From JBICIG01 sp043101605 (GTDB lineage: Bacteria > Planctomycetota > Phycisphaerae > Phycisphaerales > UBA1924), in contig JBICIG010000053.1 of the NCBI GenBank assembly GCA_043101605.1, positions 1 to 55,422 of the forward strand: a stretch of DNA of 55,422 bases, written 5' to 3'. A program made the position numbers and the translations under genes. The notes below the pieces were generated by a model, which made no database searches, was not told the DNA's origin, and worked only from the letters and a program-made list of their open reading frames with translations. Positions 1 through 7,732 of this stretch are shown piece by piece (position 1 is the stretch's first letter; every line of letters begins with the position of its first letter).

Positions 1-119
1 ACGACCAGCACCGCAGCAGCCTGGCCGACAGAGGGAACGGACCTTTGATTCATCCGAGCAGCGTAACGCGGTCCACCCGGTCGGGATCGGGCCGACCTCG
101 CGCGGCCCGCGCATGACAA

Positions 120-143
120 CGGGCCCGGATCGCTCCGGGCCCG
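120..143 (-). terminator. Intrinsic terminator of the lamin-tail/dockerin gene
   Basis: Perfect 10-bp inverted repeat (120-129 with 134-143) around a 4-nt loop, 32 bp past the stop codon of the minus-strand gene. On the minus strand it is followed by TTGTC, a weak T tract. Bases 1-119 show no convincing gene. Confidence 0.6.
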
Positions 144-175
144 CTGCGGGGTATGGTCGCTCGGATCAGAGCCGA

Positions 176-1555
176 TCAGTTGCAGCCCTGGCTGAACAGA
201 TCGAGGTAGCGGAAGAAATCGTCGCCGTCGCAGTCGCCATCGGGCGTGTCGAACGACGGGTCGTTCGGATCGCTCGAGCCGGTGATGTCGCAGACGGCCA
301 GGGCGCCCGTACTGAACGCGTCGAGGTAGAAGAAGAAGTCGTCGCCGTCGGCATCCCCGTCACCCGTGCCGTAGGTCGGGTCGTTGGGATCGGACGAGCC
401 GGTCAGGTCGGCCCGACAGGGAACGAGTGCGGCGATCGCGTCGATGTCGCTCTGCGTCACCGCTTCGTCGTTCCCGCCGCCGGGCCCATCGGTGACATCC
501 ATGCAGCGAACAATCTCGAGGGCGTTGAACGCACGCCCCTGGAAGACATAGCACTGGTAAGGCTGGCTGGTCATCGGGTCGATGATCGGCTGACCCATGT
601 CATCGAGGCAGTCGGTCAGGTCGTCGCGGGTGGCGCCGAGGAGGCCTTGGGCGATGGTCAGGTCGGCCGCATCAACGACGCCGTCGAAGTTCGCGTCGCC
701 GGTGATGAAGCGGAACTGCGTGTCGGAGCCGAAGTCGTTGAACGCGCCGGGGGTCAGGCGGGCGCCCGTGCCGATGACGGTGGAGGGGAACCCGACCTCG
801 AGGGTGTCGTAGTCGTGGGTGATGAGGTTGGTGACATCGCCGATGATCCACTCCTCCGGGCCGCGCGAGCCGGGGATGGGCCCGGCCCCGCCGTAGTAAC
901 GCATCCGCGTGATCGAGTCCGGGTTGAAGCCCGGGGTGTCGTCGATCTCGTCGGTGTCCTCGCGGGTGTACTCGCGGCCCATGTTGTTCGACCACGCGAC
1001 ATCGTCGACCATCTGGTAGGGCTCGAGGTTCCAGTTGGGGTTCTCGAAGGGGAAGTCGATCAGCCCGTCGAGATTGATGTCGTGCTCGGCTTCTTTGCGC
1101 CAGTCGGTGGGGAACGGCGCGGTACCGGCCGGGCGGGCGCGCAGGAGGACATAAGTCGAGGAGTCGTCATTGGCCAGCCCTCCGGCACCCTGGGGATCGG
1201 TCGTCGGGTGGAAGGTCGTGGTGAAGGTGGCGAAGGTCGTGTCGGGATCGAACGCGGGCAGGAGCGTGCCGCCGCTGCGATCGTTGTAGAGGATGAGCAG
1301 CCCGTTGGCGCCGAGGCTCAGACCGTCAAGACTGAACGACTCGTCGCACTCGACGACATCGGTCGTGCCACCCTTGAGCAATGCGACGGTGAAGCCGTCG
1401 AGCGACATGCCCGGCTTGCCGTAGAGCTCAATGTACTCGTAGAAGTCGTCGATGCCGCCGCCGGGCGGGTTCTCGTAGACCTCGTTGATGACGACCTGTC
1501 CGCTCGCGGCCGCGGCCAGGCCCGCGATCGCGACGAGTGCCAGCTTCAGATTCAT
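176..1555 (-). CDS. Exported lamin-tail-domain protein with C-terminal GC-type dockerin-like tail
   Basis: The 459-residue product starts with a signal peptide (MNLKLALVAIAGLAAAASG, cleavage near residue 19). A lamin-tail-like beta domain follows (VVINEVYENPPGG, then FYEYIELYGKPG), a fold often found in secreted or surface proteins. The last 75 residues hold two copies of a TGSSDPNDPxxxxxDGDxDGDDFFxYLDxF unit and end in GCN. This resembles the GC-type dockerin-like anchors annotated in Phycisphaerae; the Asp-rich loops look like calcium sites. The start has a good AAGGAG ribosome site 7 bases upstream. The gene lies 61 bp downstream of a pseudopilin-like gene on the same strand and may be co-transcribed. 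Domain calls come from motif recognition; its substrate or partner is unknown. Confidence 0.8.
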   Translation of the reverse strand: MNLKLALVAIAGLAAAASGQVVINEVYENPPGGGIDDFYEYIELYGKPGMSLDGFTVALLKGGTTDVVECDESFSLDGLSLGANGLLILYNDRSGGTLLPAFDPDTTFATFTTTFHPTTDPQGAGGLANDDSSTYVLLRARPAGTAPFPTDWRKEAEHDINLDGLIDFPFENPNWNLEPYQMVDDVAWSNNMGREYTREDTDEIDDTPGFNPDSITRMRYYGGAGPIPGSRGPEEWIIGDVTNLITHDYDTLEVGFPSTVIGTGARLTPGAFNDFGSDTQFRFITGDANFDGVVDAADLTIAQGLLGATRDDLTDCLDDMGQPIIDPMTSQPYQCYVFQGRAFNALEIVRCMDVTDGPGGGNDEAVTQSDIDAIAALVPCRADLTGSSDPNDPTYGTGDGDADGDDFFFYLDAFSTGALAVCDITGSSDPNDPSFDTPDGDCDGDDFFRYLDLFSQGCN

Positions 1556-1616
1556 CTCTCTTCTCCTTGGGATGGTGGTCAGGTGAGCAAACAGCCGGCG
1601 AGCCCCCTCCAGAGGC

Positions 1617-2636
1617 TCACTGCCGCCCGTTGGTCAGCGTGCCGAAGAACACGCGGCTTCCGAACTCCGGATACTCCACGGGCGTGAGCGCCTGCCCCGA
1701 CCCGTTCGAGAGCGGCGCGAAGACGCCGTCCCGGTCCTTGTCGACGAACGAGTCGACATGGGTGTCGGCGAAGACGAGCTGCCCGACCGTGCGGTCGTGC
1801 CCGCGGAGGTTCACGATGGTGTGGTTGGAGGCGTAGGCCGGGCCGAAGTCGGTAAAGTCCTGCCAGCGCCACTCGAACCCGTCGGGCCCGCCGAACGCGC
1901 CGGCCCGCGGCCCGTCGGTCATGAGCTTGGCCGTCGGGAGCTGCTCGCCCTTGTAGTTGATGTACTCGCTGCCCGTCGGCCCCTGGAGATCTGTGTGCGG
2001 GTCGCCGAACAGCGGCACCTTCGACGACGGCACATGCGCCAGGTGCTTGTCGTTGAGCGGGCCCAGCGTGTCCCGCGGATTGAACAGATCGCCAGGCGAG
2101 TACCTCTTCTTCATCTCGGTGTGAGCCATGTACCACGACTGCGTGTAGTTGGTGTTGTACCCCCGCTCGATCAGCGCGTCCCGCTCGGCGACCGAGTAGG
2201 TCTTCCACACCGGGCCGGCATTCAGCTCGCTCATGATGAGCTGCTGCGAGTGCCTCGCCGGACTCACCGGCGAGAGCAGGTTGCCGGGGATCGTGTAGTC
2301 CCCGTTGACAAAGTCGGCCACCCAGCCCGCGTCCTCGATCGACCCGAACGAGCGCGTCCGCCGGTTCCACCAGGCACCCGAGCTGTAGAACGCGTCGTTG
2401 TCGCCGTTGTACGCCGTCGCGGCGACCGCAAGCTGCCGCAGGTTGCTCGCGCCCTGCGCCTGCCGGGCCGCATCACGGGCGCGGGCGAGGGAGGGGAGCA
2501 GGATGGAGATGAGGATCGCGATGATCGCGATGACGACGAGAATCTCGATGAGCGTGAAACCGCTGGATCGGCGAGAACCCGCCACCACGACGCTTCCGGC
2601 CGGATCTCGGCCGAGGGTTCGATCGATGCTTGGCAT
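1617..2636 (-). CDS. Prepilin-type N-terminal cleavage/methylation protein, H-X9-DG type (pseudopilin-like)
   Basis: 339 residues. After a basic leader ending RRSSG comes the type IV prepilin signal FTLIEILVVIAIIAILISIL, with Phe at +1 and Glu at +5, so a prepilin peptidase should cut after Gly. The hydrophobic stretch continues into an amphipathic helix (LPSLARARDAARQAQ). Near the C terminus the sequence DTHVDSFVDKDRDG fits the H-X9-DG motif of the large planctomycete DUF1559-like pseudopilin family. These are membrane-anchored, exported and of unknown individual function. It lies directly upstream of the lamin-tail/dockerin gene on the same strand, so the two products may act together at the surface. 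The ATG lacks a strong ribosome site. Confidence 0.82.
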   Translation of the reverse strand: MPSIDRTLGRDPAGSVVVAGSRRSSGFTLIEILVVIAIIAILISILLPSLARARDAARQAQGASNLRQLAVAATAYNGDNDAFYSSGAWWNRRTRSFGSIEDAGWVADFVNGDYTIPGNLLSPVSPARHSQQLIMSELNAGPVWKTYSVAERDALIERGYNTNYTQSWYMAHTEMKKRYSPGDLFNPRDTLGPLNDKHLAHVPSSKVPLFGDPHTDLQGPTGSEYINYKGEQLPTAKLMTDGPRAGAFGGPDGFEWRWQDFTDFGPAYASNHTIVNLRGHDRTVGQLVFADTHVDSFVDKDRDGVFAPLSNGSGQALTPVEYPEFGSRVFFGTLTNGRQ

Positions 2637-3082
2637 GGGTCGGTCTCTCGTGACGCCTCCTCACCGAGCCGGGGCGTCGTGCTGAACCGTGTTCCGTCTG
2701 AACCGTGGGGAGCGATTGTTTGCCGCGACCTCGTCGCCGCGGAGCGGACATTAGCGTGCGCTTGCGCAAGCCGAAGCAATGCCCGCGTGAAGATTCGTTG
2801 AAGGCATTCGCAATGCCGCATCACAAGCCACGAACAAGCAATGCAGACTCGCAATTACGCGACGAGGCATTGCAAACGCCGTGTCGACGAGATGGACCTC
2901 GCCCCGGAAGGTTGTTGCTTCATTGACGATCACTGAACACGGTCTTTGCAATTGCTCAAGAAGAGGCTGTTTACCATCGGCCCGTGGAGAGAGAGCGGCC
3001 GCCGCTGTGCGTTGCATCGGCGAGCCGTGACCAACAACGCAACCGGCTCGCTGGGCCGGCTGAGCGAGGAAGAGGAATACAC
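2637..3082. other. Divergent intergenic region with a GCAATGC motif cluster
   Basis: 446 bp between the minus-strand pseudopilin-like gene and the plus-strand PEP-CTERM gene, with no convincing gene and noticeably lower GC around 2770-2980. It holds four GCAATGC/GCATTGC heptamers (2776-2782, 2810-2816, 2838-2844, 2867-2873), an inverted repeat GGCATT-CGC-AATGCC (2803-2817), the palindrome CTTGCGCAAG (2761-2770) and GCAATTGC (2948-2955). A regulatory role for both flanking genes is inferred. Confidence 0.45.
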
Positions 3083-3730
3083 ATGAAGTTCACCAAGCTT
3101 GCGATCGCCTCCGTGGCGGGTCTGTGCGCCGCGACCGCCGCCGCCGACTTCGACCTCCAGATCACCGAGATCTGGATGGGCAACGAGCCCGGCTCCAACC
3201 TGTCCGAGGACTGGATCGAGATCACCAACTTCGGCACCATGACCTGGACCGCTGCGATCGACGGCGACCTGTGGTTCGACGATGTCTCGGCCGACACCGG
3301 CGACGCGGCGCTCATGAGCGGCGTTCCCTCGATCGCCCCCGGCGAGTCGGTCATCTTCGTCGACGGCGGCGCGACCGGCGCGGCCAACTGGCTCACCCTC
3401 TGGGGCTTCGGCGGGCAGGTCGGCAGCTACGAGGGCGCGGGCCTCGGCCAGGGCGGCGACGCCGTCGCGATCTGGATCAGCGCCGGCATCCCCGTCGGCA
3501 GCCCGGATGACTTCGAGGCCTACCCCGACGCCAACCTCAACGGCGGGCAGTCGTGGGATGTCGTCCTCGGCGCCTTCAGCACCGTCGGCAATCTCTCGAA
3601 CGCCTTCGCGACCGGCACCGTCAACGACGAGGGCCAGCCCGCGATCGGCTCGCCCGGCACCATCCCCGCCCCCGGTTCGCTGGCCCTCCTCGGGCTCGGC
3701 GGTCTGGCCGCGGCTCGCCGCCGCCGCTGA
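3083..3730 (+). CDS. Exported lamin-tail-like protein with PEP-CTERM sorting tail
   Basis: 215 residues. The start is the ATG at 3083, which begins a clean signal peptide (MKFTKLAIASVAGLCAATAAA) and follows a GAGGAAGAGG purine stretch; an in-frame ATG 33 codons upstream would only add a basic leader. The mature part (FDLQITEIWMGNEPGS, EDWIEITNFG) looks like a lamin-tail beta domain. The C terminus has PAPGSLALLGLGGLAAARRRR: a Pro-rich motif, a hydrophobic helix and an Arg cluster, the layout of PEP-CTERM signals processed by an exosortase. The same tail ends the protein encoded at 25510-26370. A terminator follows the stop. The cargo function is unknown. Confidence 0.82.
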   Translation: MKFTKLAIASVAGLCAATAAADFDLQITEIWMGNEPGSNLSEDWIEITNFGTMTWTAAIDGDLWFDDVSADTGDAALMSGVPSIAPGESVIFVDGGATGAANWLTLWGFGGQVGSYEGAGLGQGGDAVAIWISAGIPVGSPDDFEAYPDANLNGGQSWDVVLGAFSTVGNLSNAFATGTVNDEGQPAIGSPGTIPAPGSLALLGLGGLAAARRRR

Positions 3731-3762
3731 TCCGCTCTGAAGAGCGGTCTTCGAAGACACAC

Positions 3763-3799
3763 ACGCCCCCGGCGCGAGCGCGTCGGGGGCGTCTTGTTT
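3763..3799 (+). terminator. Intrinsic terminator after the PEP-CTERM gene
   Basis: Nine-bp perfect stem ACGCCCCCG/CGGGGGCGT (3763-3771 with 3784-3792) with a 12-nt loop, then CTTGTTTC. It sits 32 bp past the stop codon and before the oppositely oriented tRNA-Val. Confidence 0.75.
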
Positions 3800-3828
3800 C
3801 TGCACTCGGCCGATCGGCCCGACGAGAA

Positions 3829-3902
3829 TGGGCGCAACAGGACTCGAACCTGTGACCTCTGCCATGTGACGGCAGCGCTCTAGCCAACTGAGCTATGCGC
3901 CC
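3829..3902 (-). tRNA. tRNA-Val (anticodon CAC)
   Basis: Complete 74-nt cloverleaf on the minus strand. The acceptor stem GGGCGCA/TGCGCCC (3896-3902 with 3830-3836) has seven pairs, the discriminator A is at 3829, and the T arm contains GGTTCGAGTCC. The anticodon stem CTGCC/GGCAG leaves the loop GTCACAT, which reads anticodon CAC for the valine codon GUG. No CCA is encoded, so it must be added by nucleotidyltransferase. Reading the loop as a GTC (Asp) anticodon would break the stem. Confidence 0.93.
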
Positions 3903-4117
3903 GAGCGGGGCAAGTGTAGCGGCGCTCGCCCCGGGGCGTCCACATCCGGGCCAACGGTCGCCCACTGGTCGATGCCGGGTCGCCGTCCCACCGCTCCCCA
4001 TCCCGCCCTCGATTGTGCACGAGCCGTGAGGGAACGGGGGAAACCTGTCGGATCGACCCCTGAATCGAGCCGCGCGACCCCGCCTCGGCCTCGCCCGCGG
4101 GACTCTGCGGGTCGCGG

Positions 4118-4126
4118 TGGTATAGT
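4118..4126 (+). promoter_or_regulatory. Possible extended -10 promoter element
   Basis: TGGTATAGT at 4118-4126 matches an extended -10 (TGnTATAAT) with one mismatch, 45 bp upstream of the ATG at 4172. No clear -35 box is visible. The rest of 3903-4171 shows nothing I can name. Confidence 0.35.
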
Positions 4127-4171
4127 CGCCGCCATCGCAATCCCGGACGCGACGCTCCGCAGAGGTTCACC

Positions 4172-4990
4172 ATGGACGCGAGTTCCCTCAGCGCCACCGA
4201 TTCCGCCCCGAAGCAGACACCCGGCCGCGACGAGCAGCCCGGCCGATCGACGCCCCGCGTCGAGGTCGCGCGTCGTCGGCTGCCCGACCCCAAGCAGATC
4301 AACGAGCGGCCCGTGCCCCTGAGCCCAGAGCAGATCCTCGCCGCCAACCGGCTCCACGCCCGGCTGACGCAGTGGATCCTGGGGCTCCGCGCCATGGCGG
4401 CTCTCCGCTCGCGCTTCCCCGAGAACACCGCCGACGCGGTCCTGCTCAAGATCATCACCGTCAATTCGCTCCACGGGCCCAATGTCATGTCGCGGGCCCG
4501 CGTCGCCCGGCACCTCGAGAAGGTCCTCTCGGCGGCCGACCTCGAGCACGCCGGGCCCGAACTGGTCGAGAAGCTCGCGTCTGTACCCTCGGGTGCAACC
4601 GGCGGCGGCACGCGGAAGCTCTACAGCTTCGCGTCCAAGTTCGCCCACTTCTTCCTCAACCCCGACGAGTTCCCCCTTATGGACCAGACCTCGGCCCGCA
4701 TGGTGCGATACCACCTCGGCCCGCGGAGTTGGGTGCCCGACGAGGGGTACCGCTACCGCGAGTTCGCGGCCAACTTCCGCCGCCTCCGCGGGCAGTCCGG
4801 CTTCAAGGGCCGAAAGCGCGAGCTCAGCCGCTACCTCTGGGTCGCCGGTCAGTACCACGAGTGGCTGCGGAGCCCCAAGGCCCGCATCAACCCCGAGCTC
4901 AAGTCGCTCTTCGATTCACCCTCGCCCGAGGTCGCGGCGGACATCGAGACCCTCGTCCCCGCCGACATCCCCGGCTCCCCCTGGCTCTGA
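4172..4990 (+). CDS. Hypothetical protein, helical, cytoplasmic
   Basis: 272 residues with no signal peptide or membrane segment. The first 45 residues are polar and Pro-rich, probably disordered. The rest looks helical: LTQWILGLRAMAALRSRF, then a His/Phe-rich patch (residues about 150-175: LYSFASKFAHFFLNPDEFP followed by MDQTSARMVRYH). A pattern of Ser-Lys-x-x-His-Phe followed by Pro and Asp occurs in several uncharacterised helical families, but I cannot assign one. The start is chosen for the AGAGG ribosome site and a possible -10 element 45 bp upstream. It is a single-gene unit converging on the DUF3299 gene 36 bp away. I do not recognise its function. Confidence 0.7.
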   Translation: MDASSLSATDSAPKQTPGRDEQPGRSTPRVEVARRRLPDPKQINERPVPLSPEQILAANRLHARLTQWILGLRAMAALRSRFPENTADAVLLKIITVNSLHGPNVMSRARVARHLEKVLSAADLEHAGPELVEKLASVPSGATGGGTRKLYSFASKFAHFFLNPDEFPLMDQTSARMVRYHLGPRSWVPDEGYRYREFAANFRRLRGQSGFKGRKRELSRYLWVAGQYHEWLRSPKARINPELKSLFDSPSPEVAADIETLVPADIPGSPWL

Positions 4991-5026
4991 GCCGCTGGTC
5001 GCCCGCCCAACGCCGCTCGCAACCGG

Positions 5027-6214
5027 TCAGGGCGCTCGTCCGGTGTCGCTCCCGGCGACTACGCGGGCGTCCTCCATCAGGTATAGCCCGATCAGCCAGT
5101 TGCCCGAGAGATACGGATCCACATCAAAGGTGCCGACGATGTCGCCGTGCGTGATGTCCAGGCTCGACATCCGCGCCTCGGTCGCGAGCTTGACCTCCAC
5201 CGCGTCGTACGCCGTCGGCGGGATGCCGATGCAGCACCCGTCCCACTGATTCCGCATCAGCAGCAGTTCGGTGACCTCGTCGGCCATCACCGGCAACAGC
5301 AGGAACCCGCGCACCTTGACGACCTGGCCATCAAAGAGTTCAAGCCATGCGGGCAGCGTCCGCTGCCCCTCGCGCGGGTTGTAGACACGCTCGACGCTGA
5401 CCAGCAGGTCCCAGGGAAGCACGAACGGCTCCTCGGCCGTCCCCTTGCCCGTCACGACGAACCGCCCATCGATGACGATCCGCCCGTCCTCGCGGTGTTC
5501 GACCGAGATCGCCGGGGCGGCGTCGGCGGGCTTGGCGGGAGCCGCCGCGCCCTCGTCGACCAGATCGTCCGCCAGCGCCGACCAACCGCCCGAAGCCGTC
5601 TCGGATGCCGCCGCCTCCTCGGTCGGACGATCCGTCGCCTGCTCATTCGCCTCGCCGTCGGCGGTCGGCGCCGCCTCCGTCTCTGGCGCCGGAGCGACCT
5701 CGGGCGCAGTCTCCGAAACAGTCTCACCCGCGTCGGCTGCCAACTCGCCAGACCCCTCGAAAGGCTCCATGTCCGCCACGGCCGAAGTATCGACCGCCGC
5801 CCGATCCTGCGACGCCGCGTCGGTCGAATCGGCATGATCCACGCTCGCTGGATCTACCTCTGAGCCCGCAGCGACATCCCCCGCCTGCGCGGCGTTCTCC
5901 GCCATCTCGGTCGACGCGCCCTCCGCGGCTTCGACACCCGCGTCCGGCGCAACGCCATCAGCCGATACCGCAGGCGATGGATTGGAACCGCCATCCGCGG
6001 CTGCTTCCGGTCGCGTCGGCTCCACGGCACCCGCCGGATCGGCCGATCGCAGCAGGTCCGGCGGCTGGAGCGCCGTACGCGCGTCCCGCGTCCCGCTCGC
6101 CGCCACCGTCGCCGATGACCCGGCATCGGCCGAGGGCGAACGCCCCGACTGCAGGAACGCCGCGGCACCTCCGCCGACGAGAAGCAACGCCAGAATCGCC
6201 CAGAGCAGCCGCAT
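5027..6214 (-). CDS. Membrane-anchored DUF3299-domain protein
   Basis: 395 residues. A short N-terminal membrane anchor or uncleaved signal (residues 3-20, LLWAILALLLVGGGAAAF) is followed by about 230 residues of Ala/Glu/Asp-rich, low-complexity linker. The C-terminal 140 residues resemble DUF3299: LPWDLLVSVERVY, a VKVRGFLLLPVM strand, VTELLLMRNQWDGCCIGIPP and a final IVGTFDVDPY. The start has an AGGTGA ribosome site. It is the last gene of a three-gene minus-strand unit with an ABC permease and ATPase. DUF3299 proteins recur beside MacB-like ABC genes in other bacteria, including a zinc-regulated Pseudomonas operon, so a role in metal-linked envelope transport is inferred. The long acidic linker is unusual. 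Confidence 0.75.
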   Translation of the reverse strand: MRLLWAILALLLVGGGAAAFLQSGRSPSADAGSSATVAASGTRDARTALQPPDLLRSADPAGAVEPTRPEAAADGGSNPSPAVSADGVAPDAGVEAAEGASTEMAENAAQAGDVAAGSEVDPASVDHADSTDAASQDRAAVDTSAVADMEPFEGSGELAADAGETVSETAPEVAPAPETEAAPTADGEANEQATDRPTEEAAASETASGGWSALADDLVDEGAAAPAKPADAAPAISVEHREDGRIVIDGRFVVTGKGTAEEPFVLPWDLLVSVERVYNPREGQRTLPAWLELFDGQVVKVRGFLLLPVMADEVTELLLMRNQWDGCCIGIPPTAYDAVEVKLATEARMSSLDITHGDIVGTFDVDPYLSGNWLIGLYLMEDARVVAGSDTGRAP

Positions 6215-6306
6215 GGTTCACCTCGCGCGTGGACTCTACCAATGGTACCGCGTTGCGGGTCGATGATTGCATCCGACCCGCCACCGCCCCGGAGCCGGCG
6301 CGCAAA

Positions 6307-7707
6307 TCACGCGAACGGGCGGAGGTTTCGGGTCACCGAGGTCCGGTAGGCCGCGACCGCGGGCACAAGCCCCGCGATCACGCTGAGCACCACCGCCGCC
6401 GCCGCGATCACCGCGATCCACCGGGGTCCGAGCCACGGCTCGACGACCAGCCCCAGCCTCGCCTCGAGCGCCGCGGTCACCCCCGCGATCGCCGCCAGCC
6501 CCAGCAGCGCCCCGATGACCACGCCGGTGATCCCGATGATCGCCGACTCGGTCATGATGAGCCCGAAGATCCGCCCGCGCGTGCACCCCAGGACGCGCAT
6601 GATCGCGATCTGCCGCCGCCGCTGCCCCATCGAGCTCTGCAGCGCCACCATGATCGCCACGCCCGACGAGATCATCACCAGCACCGCGATGCCGAGGATG
6701 ATCTGGTCCACGCTCCCGACGATCTCGAACAGCGTGTTCACCTCGTCGGAAGGAATCGCGACGGTGAAGCTCGGATTGAGCCGGAACGCGTTGAAGAGTT
6801 GCAGCGACGCGGTCGAGGCGTCGCCCGGGGTCCCGTCGCGATTGGGCCTCGCCTTGGCGCGAAGATAGAACGCCGTGATCTTGCGATCGTCGTCGATCAG
6901 GTCCGCCGCCGTCGTGCGCCCAACCTCCTCGCCCGAAGCCGCCGACCGCTCCCGCCGCTCCTGCGCATGCATGATCCACGCGCTGGTCAGGTCCGTGAAG
7001 AGCGCCCGGTCGTGCGGCGTGCGGCTCGGCGCCAGCACCCCCACCACCTCGAACGGAAACTCATCGTGCAGGTGATCCGGGTGATCGTGGTCGTGACCGT
7101 GATCGTCGTGCGCGTGGTCCTCCTCGCCGGCGACATCCATCCCCGCCGCGACCGAGTTCGCCCCGTGCGAGAGATAGATCCGATCCCCCACCTTCAGCCC
7201 GGTCCGCTGCGCCGCGTCCGAGCCCAGCACCACCTCGAACGCGCCCGGCTCCTCGCCGAAGACATTCCCGCTGGTGAACTTCCATGGCTCACCCGGGTGC
7301 GGCTCGAACCGCGTGAAGAAGTCCACCGTCGTCGCCACGACCGGCTCGCCCCGGAACGAATCGCCGATCTGCGTCGGCACCACCCAGTCGATCAACTCAA
7401 CCAACGGCGGCTGCCGATTGCGCGGCGCCGTCAGCGTCGCCTGCAGGTCCCGCCACAGGATCGGGCTCTGCGGCGGGTTCGCGTAGAACACATTGTTCAG
7501 CACCCCCACCAGCGGGCTCGGGTCGCGGCTGACGACCATGTGCATGTTCCCCGCGCCCCGGCTGAACGCCCGACGACCCGAGTCCTTCAGGCTCAGCAGC
7601 GTCAGCAGCAGCCCCACCGCTAGCCCCACGGTCAAAGCCGTCGCGAGCGTCGAGAACAAACGCACCCGCAGGCTCCGCCGAACGATGGTCAGGTCCGAGA
7701 TCGACAT
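6307..7707 (-). CDS. FtsX/MacB-type ABC transporter permease with His-rich loop
   Basis: 466 residues. The start at 7707 (MSISDLTIVRRSLRVRL) has GGGAG 11 bases upstream; a start at 7755 would overlap the ATPase gene. There is one N-terminal membrane helix (TALTVGLAVGLLLTLL), a large periplasmic domain of about 270 residues, then three helices near the C terminus with the FtsX-family turn GQRRRQIAIMRVLGCTRGRIF. This is the MacB/LolC topology, in which ATP hydrolysis drives a periplasmic domain rather than moving solute through the membrane. The periplasmic domain carries a run of His and Asp (encoded near 7061-7133, HAHDDHGHDHDHPDHLH), a likely metal-binding loop. The cognate ATPase is 25 bp upstream and the DUF3299 gene 92 bp downstream. 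Confidence 0.88.
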   Translation of the reverse strand: MSISDLTIVRRSLRVRLFSTLATALTVGLAVGLLLTLLSLKDSGRRAFSRGAGNMHMVVSRDPSPLVGVLNNVFYANPPQSPILWRDLQATLTAPRNRQPPLVELIDWVVPTQIGDSFRGEPVVATTVDFFTRFEPHPGEPWKFTSGNVFGEEPGAFEVVLGSDAAQRTGLKVGDRIYLSHGANSVAAGMDVAGEEDHAHDDHGHDHDHPDHLHDEFPFEVVGVLAPSRTPHDRALFTDLTSAWIMHAQERRERSAASGEEVGRTTAADLIDDDRKITAFYLRAKARPNRDGTPGDASTASLQLFNAFRLNPSFTVAIPSDEVNTLFEIVGSVDQIILGIAVLVMISSGVAIMVALQSSMGQRRRQIAIMRVLGCTRGRIFGLIMTESAIIGITGVVIGALLGLAAIAGVTAALEARLGLVVEPWLGPRWIAVIAAAAVVLSVIAGLVPAVAAYRTSVTRNLRPFA

Positions 7708-7732
7708 GGGTCCGAAACGCTCCCGATGAAGT

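Noticed and set aside
3829..3902. Reading this tRNA as tRNA-Asp (GTC)
   Set aside because: Centring GTC in the anticodon loop breaks the stem, whereas CTGCC/GGCAG pairs perfectly with CAC in the loop.
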